From NCBI GenBank assembly GCA_016721725.1, contig JADKHN010000001.1:682001-746000 (forward strand): a stretch of DNA of 64,000 nt, in the 5' to 3' direction. A program made the position numbers and the translations under genes. The stretch is from Chitinophagaceae bacterium (lineage in GTDB: Bacteria > Bacteroidota > Bacteroidia > Chitinophagales > Chitinophagaceae). The first letter of the stretch is position 1. Each line of letters starts with the position of its first letter. Shown here piece by piece: positions 8,752 through 18,604 of this stretch. The notes beneath the pieces are model-generated. The model ran no database searches. It was not told where the DNA came from and worked only from the letters and a program-made list of their open reading frames with translations.

Positions 8752-9125
8752 ATGCTTTCAATTATAACTACAGCCGAAGCTATGGTTTTAAGATGTGACA
8801 GGGAAACCGTAACCCGAAGGGGGCCCATCGAAGCAATGGTCTCGGCCGTAGTGCCCAGGAAACTGATCTCGGGTCTTCCAATCTCGTTGTTGAGCACCTG
8901 CACTTCGTGAAAGGCCGTTCCATTCACCCAACCGGTTCCCATCGCTTTAAAAAATGCTTCTTTGGCGGCAAAACGGGCGGCATAATGTTCGTACTTGTTG
9001 GCCTTCGATTCGCAATACTCGATCTCACTTGTTGAAAAGACCAATTCCCGGAAACCTTCTTTTTTGCCTACCCGGTAAGCAACCCTTTCCACTTCAATAA
9101 GATCGATACCCAATCCGGTGATCAT
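8748..9125 (-). CDS. acpS: Holo-ACP synthase (4'-phosphopantetheinyl transferase, AcpS type)
   Basis: The 125-residue protein has both AcpS motifs: 'GLGIDLIEVERV' at the start (D8 for magnesium) and 'RFAAKEAFFKAMGTG' in the middle. The length is typical. It transfers phosphopantetheine from CoA to the ACP serine. It overlaps both neighbours by 4 bases and so is tightly coupled within the pigment operon. This may be a cluster-dedicated enzyme or the sole genomic copy; the window cannot tell. Confidence 0.93.
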   Translation of the reverse strand: MITGLGIDLIEVERVAYRVGKKEGFRELVFSTSEIEYCESKANKYEHYAARFAAKEAFFKAMGTGWVNGTAFHEVQVLNNEIGRPEISFLGTTAETIASMGPLRVTVSLSHLKTIASAVVIIESI

Positions 9126-10798
9126 GGTGCGGGAGTCAGTTTTTTATTCAGTTTCCTGATCTGTTTATTGATTTGCTCCTTCTCTTTCGCCGTGGCGATC
9201 TCCAGCTTCAGGGCCTGCTGATAAAAATACAATGCTTTTTGATATTGTTCCTTTTTATACGCATAATCACCGGCCAACGCCCAGGCATGGTAAAAATTAG
9301 GATTACTGGCCACCAGGCTGTCGGTATTGATCACGCCGTCATCCAGGATGGTTTGCTTCATTTTCCTGAACGCTTCAAACTGCCGGTAGGCCGGGGTCAG
9401 CAGGAAGGTGTCGGCAAGGACGGTCAGGCTGCTGTCCGTTACCTCCCGGTTCTCTTTCATTCCTTTCAGCGCGAATATCTTGTTCAGGTCGTAAGAAACA
9501 TATTGACCCAGCTGCCAGGGAGAGGTGGATACCCAGACCAGCAATTTTTGCGGTTCAAAGACAACGGAGTGGTGTGCGATCAGCTGGTTGATGGCTTTTT
9601 CATTGCCCATGCCGATGTCGGCGCCGTTCAGCCCTTTCTGGTCACGCAGGATATTGACCGTCTTTTGCACCGTGTTCGGGCCGTTGGCCGATAACAATTC
9701 CATCAGTCGCTGGTAGCGGTAAGACGAAGCACTCTCTTTCACCTGTTCAATATTCTTTTTCGAATTGGCCAGTCCTTTACTCTGAAAATGATTGGTGCAA
9801 ACGATAAAATCTTTCTGGGGGTCATACACATCCAGGTCATCGGGCGTCTTTTCAATGATCACCGCTTTTTTATCCGCCGCGGAGGCAATGAGAAAGGATT
9901 CAGAGACGAACATCTTCCGGTTACGGGCGATCGCCAGCGCTTCCCGGATATTACCGGCGTATTGCAATATCTCCCTCGCCACCAGCGATACCGGTGTGGC
10001 CGAACCCAGCGGATAGGAGGATTTGGCCGCGTTGATGGTGACGGTAAGGCCCTTGTCGTTCATGCCGGAAACGGCGCCGATGAAGCCGCCCCAGGTAATG
10101 GTCATGAATTTATGTCCCTGTTTGGGATTGAAGAAGGCCACGATCTTGTCTTCCGCGAATTTATCGCCAACGTAAAAATCAAAATTGCGGCCAATGATCA
10201 TGGTGCTGTCCTGCGACCGGGCGTCCCAGGTACCAAAGGAGGTACAGCCTACCAGGGCGAGGTTCTGCAGCGCATGCCCGATATCGTGAGCAGCATGGTA
10301 GTTGAGGATGCGCTGGTAATTGGTACCGAGGTATTTGTATTTTTCGGAAGCCGATTCCGAGATGCCGTATATCTCTTCCTTGTATTCCTGAGAGATGTTC
10401 TTATCCAGGTTCCGGTTGAACCATCCGATGAAGTATTTCAGGAACTGCCGGTAAAAGGAAGAAGGGATCATTTTGGTGATCTGTTCCGCGAAATGGTCTT
10501 CCTGCCGTTTCACCAGTTCGGTGGTGAGCTTGCCGTTGATCACGCCTCTTTCAAACCCGTCGCCTTCCACATATAATTCATAGAGGCCGCTTTTGCTTTT
10601 CCGGAACCAGCTGTCCTTCAGGGTATAGAATCCGCCGCCATGATCCACCCGTTGCAGCTGCAGACTGCTCTTGTCCTTTACCTCCGGCGGCGATACTTTG
10701 GACACCTGCACCACATAGATGACCAGGACCAGCAACAAAATGAACAGGCCGGCAAAGAAATAACCGACCCTTTTCCAGAATTTCCTCTTCTTAAGCAT
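9122..10798 (-). CDS. C45-type autoproteolytic acyltransferase/hydrolase with N-terminal anchor and C-terminal repeats
   Basis: The 558-residue protein starts with a transmembrane anchor (about residues 12-32) and has a central Ntn-hydrolase domain of the C45/choloylglycine-hydrolase type. 'LVGCTSFGTWD' places the likely nucleophile cysteine near residue 185, followed by 'GRNFDF' and 'GFIGAVSGMNDKGLTVTINA'. The last 100 residues look like TPR-type helices ('NPNFYHAWALAGDYAYKKEQYQKALYFYQQALKL' region). Such C45 proteins occur in flexirubin clusters. A plausible job is forming or cleaving an ester or amide in the final product on the outer face of the inner membrane; this is inference. It overlaps both neighbouring genes. 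Confidence 0.85.
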   Translation of the reverse strand: MLKKRKFWKRVGYFFAGLFILLLVLVIYVVQVSKVSPPEVKDKSSLQLQRVDHGGGFYTLKDSWFRKSKSGLYELYVEGDGFERGVINGKLTTELVKRQEDHFAEQITKMIPSSFYRQFLKYFIGWFNRNLDKNISQEYKEEIYGISESASEKYKYLGTNYQRILNYHAAHDIGHALQNLALVGCTSFGTWDARSQDSTMIIGRNFDFYVGDKFAEDKIVAFFNPKQGHKFMTITWGGFIGAVSGMNDKGLTVTINAAKSSYPLGSATPVSLVAREILQYAGNIREALAIARNRKMFVSESFLIASAADKKAVIIEKTPDDLDVYDPQKDFIVCTNHFQSKGLANSKKNIEQVKESASSYRYQRLMELLSANGPNTVQKTVNILRDQKGLNGADIGMGNEKAINQLIAHHSVVFEPQKLLVWVSTSPWQLGQYVSYDLNKIFALKGMKENREVTDSSLTVLADTFLLTPAYRQFEAFRKMKQTILDDGVINTDSLVASNPNFYHAWALAGDYAYKKEQYQKALYFYQQALKLEIATAKEKEQINKQIRKLNKKLTPAP

Positions 10799-12305
10799 TC
10801 CTGATTTTTTCTATGATGTCCTCATTCCCTAAAAAAGCCGTACAGGTCACCAGTCCGCTCATGGTGGCGCCCAATATGCCGTGCAAATTAAGATTTTGGC
10901 CGGTAAGGTAGAGGTTCGGCAGCTTGGTACGCGGTGAAATGAAGGTCTTGAGCGGATTGTGATAATCCTTTACGATACCATACATCGAGCCGTCCTCATT
11001 ACCGATATAATCCCGGTAGGAAAGCGGCGTTGCCGTATAATAAGACTTGATACTTTCCCGCAATTTGGGGAAACGCTCCTCCACACAATCCAGCAGGGTC
11101 TCGGCCTTATGTTTTTTAAAAGCCGCGTAGTCGGGGCCCCGGTCATCTTCAGCGGAAACGGTATTGAAGGTGCTTTCCCATTGACGCACTTCATCATACC
11201 GCATATAGGCCAGTATCGTCATCGATTCGGCGTAACGGTCTGTTTTGGAGGAGGCCGAGAAGAACACCGCGTAACAAAGCGGCCAGTTGGCTTCGGTATG
11301 ATCCGCCATATTCCACACATGTCCTTCTTTATGATAATAGTAATTGTGCCTGTTATACGGGTAATGGTCTTTTTTGAAAACAATGTTGAGCACAAAACCG
11401 CCGATCGAATTCTCCAGGTTCCTGATCCGGTTCTTGTAGGCTTGTTTGATGATATCCGTTTCCAGCATGTCGAGGGTACGCACCGGGTGCATGTTGGAGA
11501 TGAAATGCTTTCCCTTCACCTGCGATCCGTCGGCCAGTTGAACGGCCGCCACCCGATTCTCTTCCACGATGAATTTTTTCACCTCGGTATTACGGTGTAT
11601 GACGCCTCCGTGCTCCCGGATGTTCTTCGCCATGATCTTCCCGATGACCGAACCGCCGTCAATGCATTTCCAGGAACTTTCGATATAGCTGTTCAGGATC
11701 ATGGCGTGCACGTAAAAAGGCGTCTTGTCGGCCTGCAATACGTACAGCATATTGTTGCCCACGAGCACGGCCTGCAGTTTCTTATTATCAGTGATCGACT
11801 CGATAAAGGCCTTGGTGTCGATCTCGAGTACGGTGGTCTTCTCGTTCACATCACCACCGGTCCTCAGGTTGTACAAGGGGAATTTGCTGCACACTTCCCT
11901 GATCTTGTCGCAATAGAGACGGAGCGCTTTCTCTTCCCCGGGAAAATCAACCAGCAGTTTTTGAATGAAGTTCTCGTAACCCTGTGCGAAGACGTATTCC
12001 TTATCATCGTTTTCAACCAGTATCCGGTCAAAGCTGTCCTCATCCATTTTTTGCAGCTTGAGCTTATCGATGATGCCCAGGTATTTGAACACCTGGTAAA
12101 GGTTCTGTCCCTCAGCAAGGCCCCCGAGGTAGTGTACGCCCGAATCGAAGATCACTTTGTCACGTACATAGGTCTGCAGGCAACCGCCGATCTGTTTGTT
12201 CTTTTCCAGGACACAGACCGAATAGCCTTCCCGGCTCAGGATGTCGGCGCAAACCAATCCTCCCATGCCGCTTCCGATGATCACGATATCAAATGGTTCC
12301 GTCAT
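10791..12305 (-). CDS. FAD-dependent oxidoreductase, phytoene-desaturase/CrtI-like
   Basis: The 504-residue protein has the FAD dinucleotide fold 'IVIIGSGMGGLVCADILSRE' at residues 7-26 with 'VLEKNKQIGG' following. The C-terminal signature 'LPNLYLTGQNLNLHGILGATMSG' is typical of CrtI-like amine-oxidase-fold enzymes. In the pigment operon it may desaturate or hydroxylate the polyene or aryl ring. It overlaps the exporter gene by 4 bases and the C45 gene by 8. Carotenoid synthesis itself is unlikely, because no phytoene synthase is nearby. Confidence 0.87.
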   Translation of the reverse strand: MTEPFDIVIIGSGMGGLVCADILSREGYSVCVLEKNKQIGGCLQTYVRDKVIFDSGVHYLGGLAEGQNLYQVFKYLGIIDKLKLQKMDEDSFDRILVENDDKEYVFAQGYENFIQKLLVDFPGEEKALRLYCDKIREVCSKFPLYNLRTGGDVNEKTTVLEIDTKAFIESITDNKKLQAVLVGNNMLYVLQADKTPFYVHAMILNSYIESSWKCIDGGSVIGKIMAKNIREHGGVIHRNTEVKKFIVEENRVAAVQLADGSQVKGKHFISNMHPVRTLDMLETDIIKQAYKNRIRNLENSIGGFVLNIVFKKDHYPYNRHNYYYHKEGHVWNMADHTEANWPLCYAVFFSASSKTDRYAESMTILAYMRYDEVRQWESTFNTVSAEDDRGPDYAAFKKHKAETLLDCVEERFPKLRESIKSYYTATPLSYRDYIGNEDGSMYGIVKDYHNPLKTFISPRTKLPNLYLTGQNLNLHGILGATMSGLVTCTAFLGNEDIIEKIRNA

Positions 12306-15300
12306 ATTGTACCCCCTGCAGCGGTTAATATAAAAATGGTGTTCGAGGTCAGTTTTGAATCGGCTATCTCGCTACAGGACATATTCCTGGCAGCCGCCAG
12401 GTCCCTGATCAGTTGTCCTGAAAAAAAGTTCAGCCCGCTACCGGTCGTTTTATTGAAATGCAAGATACGGGTTGAAAAGGTTTCGGTTAGCCGGGTTCGC
12501 CGGTGAAGGTCTTTTCGGTCCTTGTCCCCGTCACGGAGGATCAGTTTCCCCCCTGGGTTGAGATTGTCGAGGCAACGTTCCAGGAGTTTTTGCTGGTCGG
12601 CCACCGGGAGGTAATGGAGTACATCGGCCAGTATGATGGTGTCATAATGATCCAGTTCCATACTCATTACATCGGCGGCGATGAAATGCAGGCGGCCGGT
12701 CTTGCTGAAACAATGCGCTGCGGTCGCGATCTTATCCTCATCATAATCGATCCCGGTGATCTCCCTTTCCTCGGAAGTGAACGACAACATATAACACAGG
12801 AACCCATAGCCGCAACCGATGTCCAGTATCTTTCCCTTCTCCGGCACCAGGTCATTGAAAACCCGGTAATTCTTTTCCAGTCGGGTCTTGATGCGCATAT
12901 ACCATTCGAGGACAGGGCCCTTGTACAAATAATTATACACCAGCTTTTCCCTGAAATAGACCGGTTGCTCGATCTCTTTACGCAACAACCTGAATTCCTC
13001 CCTGAAATAACGGCCCACCAGTTTGGCCCTTTCGGAATAACCAGCGCCATAACGGGTGTCGCCCGGTTTGATGCGGGGAAGGAATTTCACCGTCAGCTGT
13101 CCGTCCTTAAGCAGCTTGTCCTGCTTGGTCAGGGTATAATTGGTACCATGGATCATGATGGGCAGGATATCCACCTGCAGTTTTTCGGCCAGGAAGAAGG
13201 CCCCTTTGTGAAAACGGCCGATCGTACCGTCCTCCGACCGGGTTCCTTCGGGAAAGATGATCACCGAATAGCCGTTCCGGATTCGTTCGGCCACCGGGCC
13301 GGTATCGGCCTCGATCTGTTCGGAGGGAAAATAATCGGCCAGGCGGATCACTTTGCCAAAGAGCGGCGAGTTCCAGATGCGGTTATTGGTGACCATGATC
13401 AGCTTGGGATGCAGCATGATCAGGGGTAGTATATCCAGGGATGACTGGTGATTGGCGATGATGATGGCGGGTTCAGAGAAATTCTCCTGGTCGGGATTGA
13501 TGATCTTCTTTTTTACATTGATCATCACGTACACCAGCCGGCGGCAGACCTTGCTGATGATGGTATGAAAGGCCAGTTTACCCTTTTCACCCAGTTTGAA
13601 GATGGAGAAGACACCCGAGATGAGGGTAAAGGCCACACTCCACCCGATGAAATAGGAGAACGCAAAAGATGATTTTAAAAAACCCATCAATGTCCAGGGA
13701 TAACGGTTTCGCTTCACCCGGTTCGTGATCAGGATGGAGAAAAGGTAAGGGATCAGCACCTGCGACATGAGCACCACACTCAGGATGCCGATGATGGAGA
13801 TCAGGGCGATGGACTGAAGCGCCGGGTGTTTAGCGAAGATCAGCACCCCCAGTCCGGCGATGGTGGTGATCGCCGAAAGGAAGATGGATGACTTGAAGGA
13901 AGAGAGATTCTTCTTGCCGGTCTTGTATTCCTGTAACAGGCCATCCATGATGAAAAGCGAGTAATCGTCCCCCAGCCCGAAGATCAGGGCCGAGACGATG
14001 ATGTTGACGATATTGAACGAGATGCCCGCCAGCGCCATGATGCCCAGGATCCAGACCCAGCTGATGAACATGGGGATGAAGGAGACCAGCGTCAGTTCTA
14101 TTCTTCCATACATGAGTAACAACACGATGAATACGAGCAGGGAGGTCATGATGGCGATACTCCCGAAATCGCTGTTGATGATCTCCACGAATTTGCTGGT
14201 GAGGTATTGCTTGTCGAGCACCGTGACATCCGGGTTCTTCTCAAACGCGTCGTAAACCTGTTTTTTATCGCCTGCCGATACCTTGAGCAGGGTGACCACC
14301 GAGGCATGACCGGGTTTTTCGGTGATGTAATCATCCAGGAAATTCCTGCGCACTGAGGCCATGACGCTGTCACCAGCGACGGTGAACTCCCGGTCAAGCA
14401 TGGCCGCGAATGGCGCGAATGCGGAAGGATTGAATTTCAGCGTCCTTCCTTCCAGATCCAGTGTCGCCAATAAGGTTTTCTTTTTTTCAGGTGTCCAGTA
14501 GGCGGTCCATTTTTCAATACGGGCTTTCTGAAGCGAATCGGAAATGATCAGCGACGAGACCCCGGAATATTTTTTCACTACGCCTTGTTCCTGGAGTCGG
14601 TCGATGACCTGGCTGAGTTTTTCATTATGGATCAACGCCTGGTTCAGGGTGTTGCCTTCGGTAACGAGATAGACCGATTGCAGGGCGAAGGCATTGATAC
14701 GGTTGAGCTGATCCTCTGACGCCTTGAGGGAAGGAGCCATGAAATTCATCCGCTGCATATCCGATTCAAAGCTCACTTTGGGGGCCCACCAGGCGAAAAA
14801 GGCCGTGAGCGCCAGGATCAGGAGCACCAGGTATTTATTATACTCGGGCCTTAGTCCGGCGATCCGGTCGATCCAGGACCGTTTCACTTCCAGTTGCTGA
14901 TGGTTCTCTTTCCGGGAAGCGATGAAGTGAGGCAGGAAGATGAGTGAGCAAAGCGAAGCGCCGATCAGGCTGAAGGCGGCGAAGAGTCCAAGGTCCTTCA
15001 GCATTTCGGATTTCACGAATTCAAGACAGAGGAAGCCGCCGATGGTGGTGAAGCTGCCCACGGTCATGGGCATGGCCAGGTCGTTGATCAGGTCGCGGAT
15101 ATTGCGGGTATGCCGGTAATGGTTGAAGACGTGCAGCGAATAGTTCACGGCGATACCCAGTATGACGGAACCGGTTCCCAGGGCGATCACCGATATCTGC
15201 CCCTTGATGAAATAAATGGCGGCCAGGGAGAAGAGTCCACCGAATAAGACCGGCAGCAAGATGATGAAGGGAGCTCTTTTCTTCCGGAAATAGAATCCCA

Positions 15301-16156
15301 GGAAAATGATGATGAAGAGCACCGTCACCCCCTGGGTCAATAGGGAATCCCGGCGCAACTGAAGGGCATTGCCCACGGAAACAGCTGTTGCGCCAAAGTA
15401 CCGGGTTTGAATATTGGGGTAATGGCCCTTGCTCAATTGACTGATCACATCATCCAGCCCGCTCAGTAAAAGTGCATTCTTCCCGGTATTGTTGGGCGGG
15501 AAGGCCGGGGTGATGAAGAAGAGCAGGTTACGCTGGTCCCTGGTGAATACATAATTATCGTAGAGTTCGAAATTCTCATCGTACTGCAGCTGGCGTATCT
15601 TCTTCAGGCCCAGGAAACTGATTCCCACCGGATCCTGGCTGATCATTTGTTTCAGCGCGAAGCCCGCGGGGGATGTGAGCGTACGCAGGTCCTGCTCCAG
15701 GGTTTGCCTGATCCTTCCGGGAGTGATCAGCGAATCGATGGCCTGGTAATCCCGGTCGTCCAGGTATATGGGCAGGTGATCGTTGATGGTGCCAAAGAGT
15801 TCCAGGGCCAGGCCGTCATCCACTTTATCACTGATCTTGGCGACAAAGGGATTGAGTTTTTCCCTTATGGCGTCGACCATGTCATCGGCAAAAGCCACCA
15901 GGCTGTCGGGCTCGGTGGCCGAACTGTCTTTCAGGGATACCATGACCACCAGCTTATCCATGAATTTGGATTGCTGGAAGACCTGGTTCAGTTTTTCGAT
16001 CTTCTGGTCCCGGGGCAGTATCTTGGAAATGTCCTCTTCAAATTTCAACTGGCTGGCAAACCATCCGAATAAAGACAATAACGCGATGAAGAGGCTGTAA
16101 AGCAGAACACGCCGCTGTTCAAAAAAATCATAAATACGGATGAATAGTTTTCCCAT
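12302..16156 (-). CDS. Trifunctional fusion: MMPL/RND exporter, PlsC-type acyltransferase and SAM methyltransferase
   Basis: The 1284-residue protein fuses three domains. Residues about 1-860 form an MMPL (RND-like) exporter with two repeats: a single helix near 15-35, a helix bundle near 290-420, a helix near 445-465 and a second bundle near 680-860. Residues about 880-1060 form a 1-acyl-glycerol-phosphate acyltransferase, with the HX4D motif in 'ANHQSSLD' (H near 903) and 'FPEGTRSEDG' near 970. Residues about 1090-1260 form a class I methyltransferase with 'ILDIGCGYGF' near 1114. This architecture recurs in flexirubin clusters. It links acylation and methylation of the pigment to transport across the inner membrane. 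Confidence 0.93.
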   Translation of the reverse strand: MGKLFIRIYDFFEQRRVLLYSLFIALLSLFGWFASQLKFEEDISKILPRDQKIEKLNQVFQQSKFMDKLVVMVSLKDSSATEPDSLVAFADDMVDAIREKLNPFVAKISDKVDDGLALELFGTINDHLPIYLDDRDYQAIDSLITPGRIRQTLEQDLRTLTSPAGFALKQMISQDPVGISFLGLKKIRQLQYDENFELYDNYVFTRDQRNLLFFITPAFPPNNTGKNALLLSGLDDVISQLSKGHYPNIQTRYFGATAVSVGNALQLRRDSLLTQGVTVLFIIIFLGFYFRKKRAPFIILLPVLFGGLFSLAAIYFIKGQISVIALGTGSVILGIAVNYSLHVFNHYRHTRNIRDLINDLAMPMTVGSFTTIGGFLCLEFVKSEMLKDLGLFAAFSLIGASLCSLIFLPHFIASRKENHQQLEVKRSWIDRIAGLRPEYNKYLVLLILALTAFFAWWAPKVSFESDMQRMNFMAPSLKASEDQLNRINAFALQSVYLVTEGNTLNQALIHNEKLSQVIDRLQEQGVVKKYSGVSSLIISDSLQKARIEKWTAYWTPEKKKTLLATLDLEGRTLKFNPSAFAPFAAMLDREFTVAGDSVMASVRRNFLDDYITEKPGHASVVTLLKVSAGDKKQVYDAFEKNPDVTVLDKQYLTSKFVEIINSDFGSIAIMTSLLVFIVLLLMYGRIELTLVSFIPMFISWVWILGIMALAGISFNIVNIIVSALIFGLGDDYSLFIMDGLLQEYKTGKKNLSSFKSSIFLSAITTIAGLGVLIFAKHPALQSIALISIIGILSVVLMSQVLIPYLFSILITNRVKRNRYPWTLMGFLKSSFAFSYFIGWSVAFTLISGVFSIFKLGEKGKLAFHTIISKVCRRLVYVMINVKKKIINPDQENFSEPAIIIANHQSSLDILPLIMLHPKLIMVTNNRIWNSPLFGKVIRLADYFPSEQIEADTGPVAERIRNGYSVIIFPEGTRSEDGTIGRFHKGAFFLAEKLQVDILPIMIHGTNYTLTKQDKLLKDGQLTVKFLPRIKPGDTRYGAGYSERAKLVGRYFREEFRLLRKEIEQPVYFREKLVYNYLYKGPVLEWYMRIKTRLEKNYRVFNDLVPEKGKILDIGCGYGFLCYMLSFTSEEREITGIDYDEDKIATAAHCFSKTGRLHFIAADVMSMELDHYDTIILADVLHYLPVADQQKLLERCLDNLNPGGKLILRDGDKDRKDLHRRTRLTETFSTRILHFNKTTGSGLNFFSGQLIRDLAAARNMSCSEIADSKLTSNTIFILTAAGGTI

Positions 16157-16167
16157 GTTTCGTTCGT

Positions 16168-17358
16168 CTATCCGGCCGGCGCCGTTTTCTTTGAAAACAA
16201 TTTCAACAACACGTAGGCGATCAATCCAAAGACCACTCCGGCCGCAACAGCCAGGGTGATGCTGCCGAAAATATATTGCTGCAGGTTATGTTGTATCGTT
16301 TCGAAGGTGATGGACCGGTCGAAATGCAGGTCCTGCGCCCCTGACCCCATCCAGAAGGCTCCGGCCTTATGGCTGAGGAACAGGATCAGCGGGATCATGG
16401 GCGGGATACTGATATTGGCCGCGATGATCACCAGCGGTTTGTTGAGCTTCAGAAGAACCGCTAAAAATATGGCGGTGACCAGTTGAAATCCCCAGATGGG
16501 CACGATTCCCATGAATACACCCAGTCCGATCGACAGGGCTTTCACCTGGGCCGAATGATGGGGGTTGAACAGGTGATCGTTCATCATCTGGCGGAATTTA
16601 TCCCGGTTGAAAAGCGTACGGATGAAATTACGGGGCTTGATGTACAGGAATGCGATCAATACCAGCAGGGTGTTGAGGATACTGATCCGGATGAAATCAC
16701 GGGTTGGCCTGAAATGAGAGACCCTTTTTTCCTTGGGCGCATAATAGACCGTGATGGGAACCGAGGTTACCGGTACATCTTTCCAGGCGGCCCTGACCAG
16801 CACTTCGATCTCAAATTCATACTTGCGGGTGAAGAAGCGCATCTTCTGTAAGGGTAACAGGGGATAGAGCCTGAACCCGGATTGGGTGTCCGGGCAATGG
16901 ATCCCGGTTTCCACCCTGAACCAGAAATTGGAGAACTTATATCCGAAGCTGCTCTTACCGGGAACCGATGATTGGTTCATATTCCGGGATCCGATGATCA
17001 GCGAGCCGGGTTCCGCGCTTAACTTATCCAGGAAGGCGGGAAGGTCCTTGGCGAAATGCTGCCCGTCAGAATCAATAGTGATCGCATAGTGGTAGCCTTT
17101 CTCAATTGCATAGGCAAAGGCCTTGCGGAGCGCCCAACCCTTACCCACGTTCTTTTCATAGCTGATCAGTTGAATACCCGGGAAATCTTTCATTATCCCG
17201 GCGGTTTGGTCCGTGGAACCGTCGTTCACCACGATGATCCGATCGGTATAAGACAGTACATCCCGGATCACCGTGGCCAGGGTGGCCGCATTATTATAAG
17301 TTGGGATGATCACACAGGCCCGGAAGGCTTCCATATTCTCAGCAAATGATCCCGGCAT
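16168..17358 (-). CDS. Glycosyltransferase family 2 fused to a DUF2062 membrane domain
   Basis: The 396-residue protein has an N-terminal GT2 domain: 'VIIPTYNNAATLATVI' (about residues 16-31), 'VVNDGSTDQT' and the DxD-type 'TIDSDGQH'. The C-terminal DUF2062 domain (about 270-390) is marked by 'SIGLGVFMGIVPIWGFQ' and several membrane helices. It is the first gene of the right-hand pigment operon. GT2 proteins of this type occur in aryl-polyene clusters and may glycosylate the lipid carrier or product. The first ATG at 17358 is used; an in-frame ATG eight codons later would also leave the GT2 domain intact. Confidence 0.9.
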   Translation of the reverse strand: MPGSFAENMEAFRACVIIPTYNNAATLATVIRDVLSYTDRIIVVNDGSTDQTAGIMKDFPGIQLISYEKNVGKGWALRKAFAYAIEKGYHYAITIDSDGQHFAKDLPAFLDKLSAEPGSLIIGSRNMNQSSVPGKSSFGYKFSNFWFRVETGIHCPDTQSGFRLYPLLPLQKMRFFTRKYEFEIEVLVRAAWKDVPVTSVPITVYYAPKEKRVSHFRPTRDFIRISILNTLLVLIAFLYIKPRNFIRTLFNRDKFRQMMNDHLFNPHHSAQVKALSIGLGVFMGIVPIWGFQLVTAIFLAVLLKLNKPLVIIAANISIPPMIPLILFLSHKAGAFWMGSGAQDLHFDRSITFETIQHNLQQYIFGSITLAVAAGVVFGLIAYVLLKLFSKKTAPAG

Positions 17359-17610
17359 GTATGGTTATAAATTTGACTTCGTTAGAAATGGCACAAAAGC
17401 GGCTAAAATTATAAAATTAAAAGCAATAAGCGGGCAGCTGTTTAGCTTTTTGGCAGCGGGCAAGAAGAAGTTAAAATGGTTTAAGGACGGGGAATTTCCA
17501 TCGCCCATTGATCCTGTTAATAAATCGTGGCATGATTTTGGAAATTAACCCTGATGTGCTCCGAGCACAGAATATCCGTTTCGATTTAACCACTTTAAAA
17601 TCATAATATC

Positions 17611-18582
17611 ATGTCTACTACAAACAATTTCCCGGATGCGGCCGTGCAACCACAAGCCGCCCGCAAGAGTCCCAAAAATCTCATCATCGGATGCCTGGCC
17701 GCCGTTTCCCTTGGCCTGGGAGGATTTCTCTTTTACGAAAAGAACAAGGCCGGCATGGCCCTGAAAGAAAAAGAGGACAAGATCGCTGTGGTCACGGTAG
17801 AAAAAAGCAGTCTGCAAACCAGTTTTGACGCCTCACTGGCCCGGCTGGATTCCATGTCTACCGTGAACACCGGTTTACAAAGCGAGCTGACGGACAAGAA
17901 CCAGGAGATCGCCCGGGTAAAATCCGAGATCCGCACGATCCTCAATAAGAAGAATGCTACGGCCGCTGAGCTGTCAAAAGCGAAAGAACTCATCGCTTCC
18001 CTGAATAACAAGATCACGGGATTGGAGGCGGATATCGCCCGGCTGACCGGTGAGAACCAGGTCCTGGCGAATGATAAGATGGTATTGACCCAGGAAAAGG
18101 AAAAGCTGAACCAGGATCTGGAAAAGACCTCGACCGCCAAGAAAGAACTGGAAAAGAAGGTCGACATCGCCTCTACGCTCAATGCTTCCAATATTGTCAT
18201 CACTCCCATCAATGTAAAAAATGGCGGAAAGGAAAAAGTGAACAATACGGCCAAGCGGGTGGATAAGCTGGTGATCCGGTTCGATGTGAACAACCGCATC
18301 GCCGAACCGGGTAATACGGATGTCTATGTACTGGTGATCGGCCCGGACGGAAAACCGATGACCACCGGAACCGAAACCTTTGTCACCCGTGAGGACGGTG
18401 AAAAGACCTATACGGCCAAAATGCCCGTAGCGATCGAAACCGCCACAAAGAAGAACCTGGAATTCGCTTTTGCCCCCGGAACATCCTTCCAGGAAGGCAG
18501 TTACCGGGTATTGATCTATCAGAACGGTTTCCTGATCGGAGAAGGCGTTCAGGAACTCAAAAAAGGCGGACTATTTAGTTGA
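17611..18582 (+). CDS. Membrane-anchored coiled-coil protein, function unknown
   Basis: The 323-residue protein has a short cytoplasmic amino terminus, one membrane helix (about residues 24-42) and then a long coiled coil (about 50-195) rich in Leu, Lys, Glu and Asn heptads. It ends in a beta-rich domain (about 205-320) with 'KLVIRFDVNNRIAEPGNTDVYVLVIGPDGKP'. No enzyme motif is visible. The gene is divergent from the pigment operon and is probably unrelated to it. The terminal domain resembles in style a periplasmic beta-sandwich. Confidence 0.78.
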   Translation: MSTTNNFPDAAVQPQAARKSPKNLIIGCLAAVSLGLGGFLFYEKNKAGMALKEKEDKIAVVTVEKSSLQTSFDASLARLDSMSTVNTGLQSELTDKNQEIARVKSEIRTILNKKNATAAELSKAKELIASLNNKITGLEADIARLTGENQVLANDKMVLTQEKEKLNQDLEKTSTAKKELEKKVDIASTLNASNIVITPINVKNGGKEKVNNTAKRVDKLVIRFDVNNRIAEPGNTDVYVLVIGPDGKPMTTGTETFVTREDGEKTYTAKMPVAIETATKKNLEFAFAPGTSFQEGSYRVLIYQNGFLIGEGVQELKKGGLFS

Positions 18583-18604
18583 TAATCTGCACATTATAAA
18601 CATT

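Noticed and set aside
10959..12506. 515-residue plus-strand frame opposite the FAD oxidoreductase gene
   Set aside because: The minus-strand protein has clear FAD motifs; the plus-strand reading has no family features and reflects codon bias.
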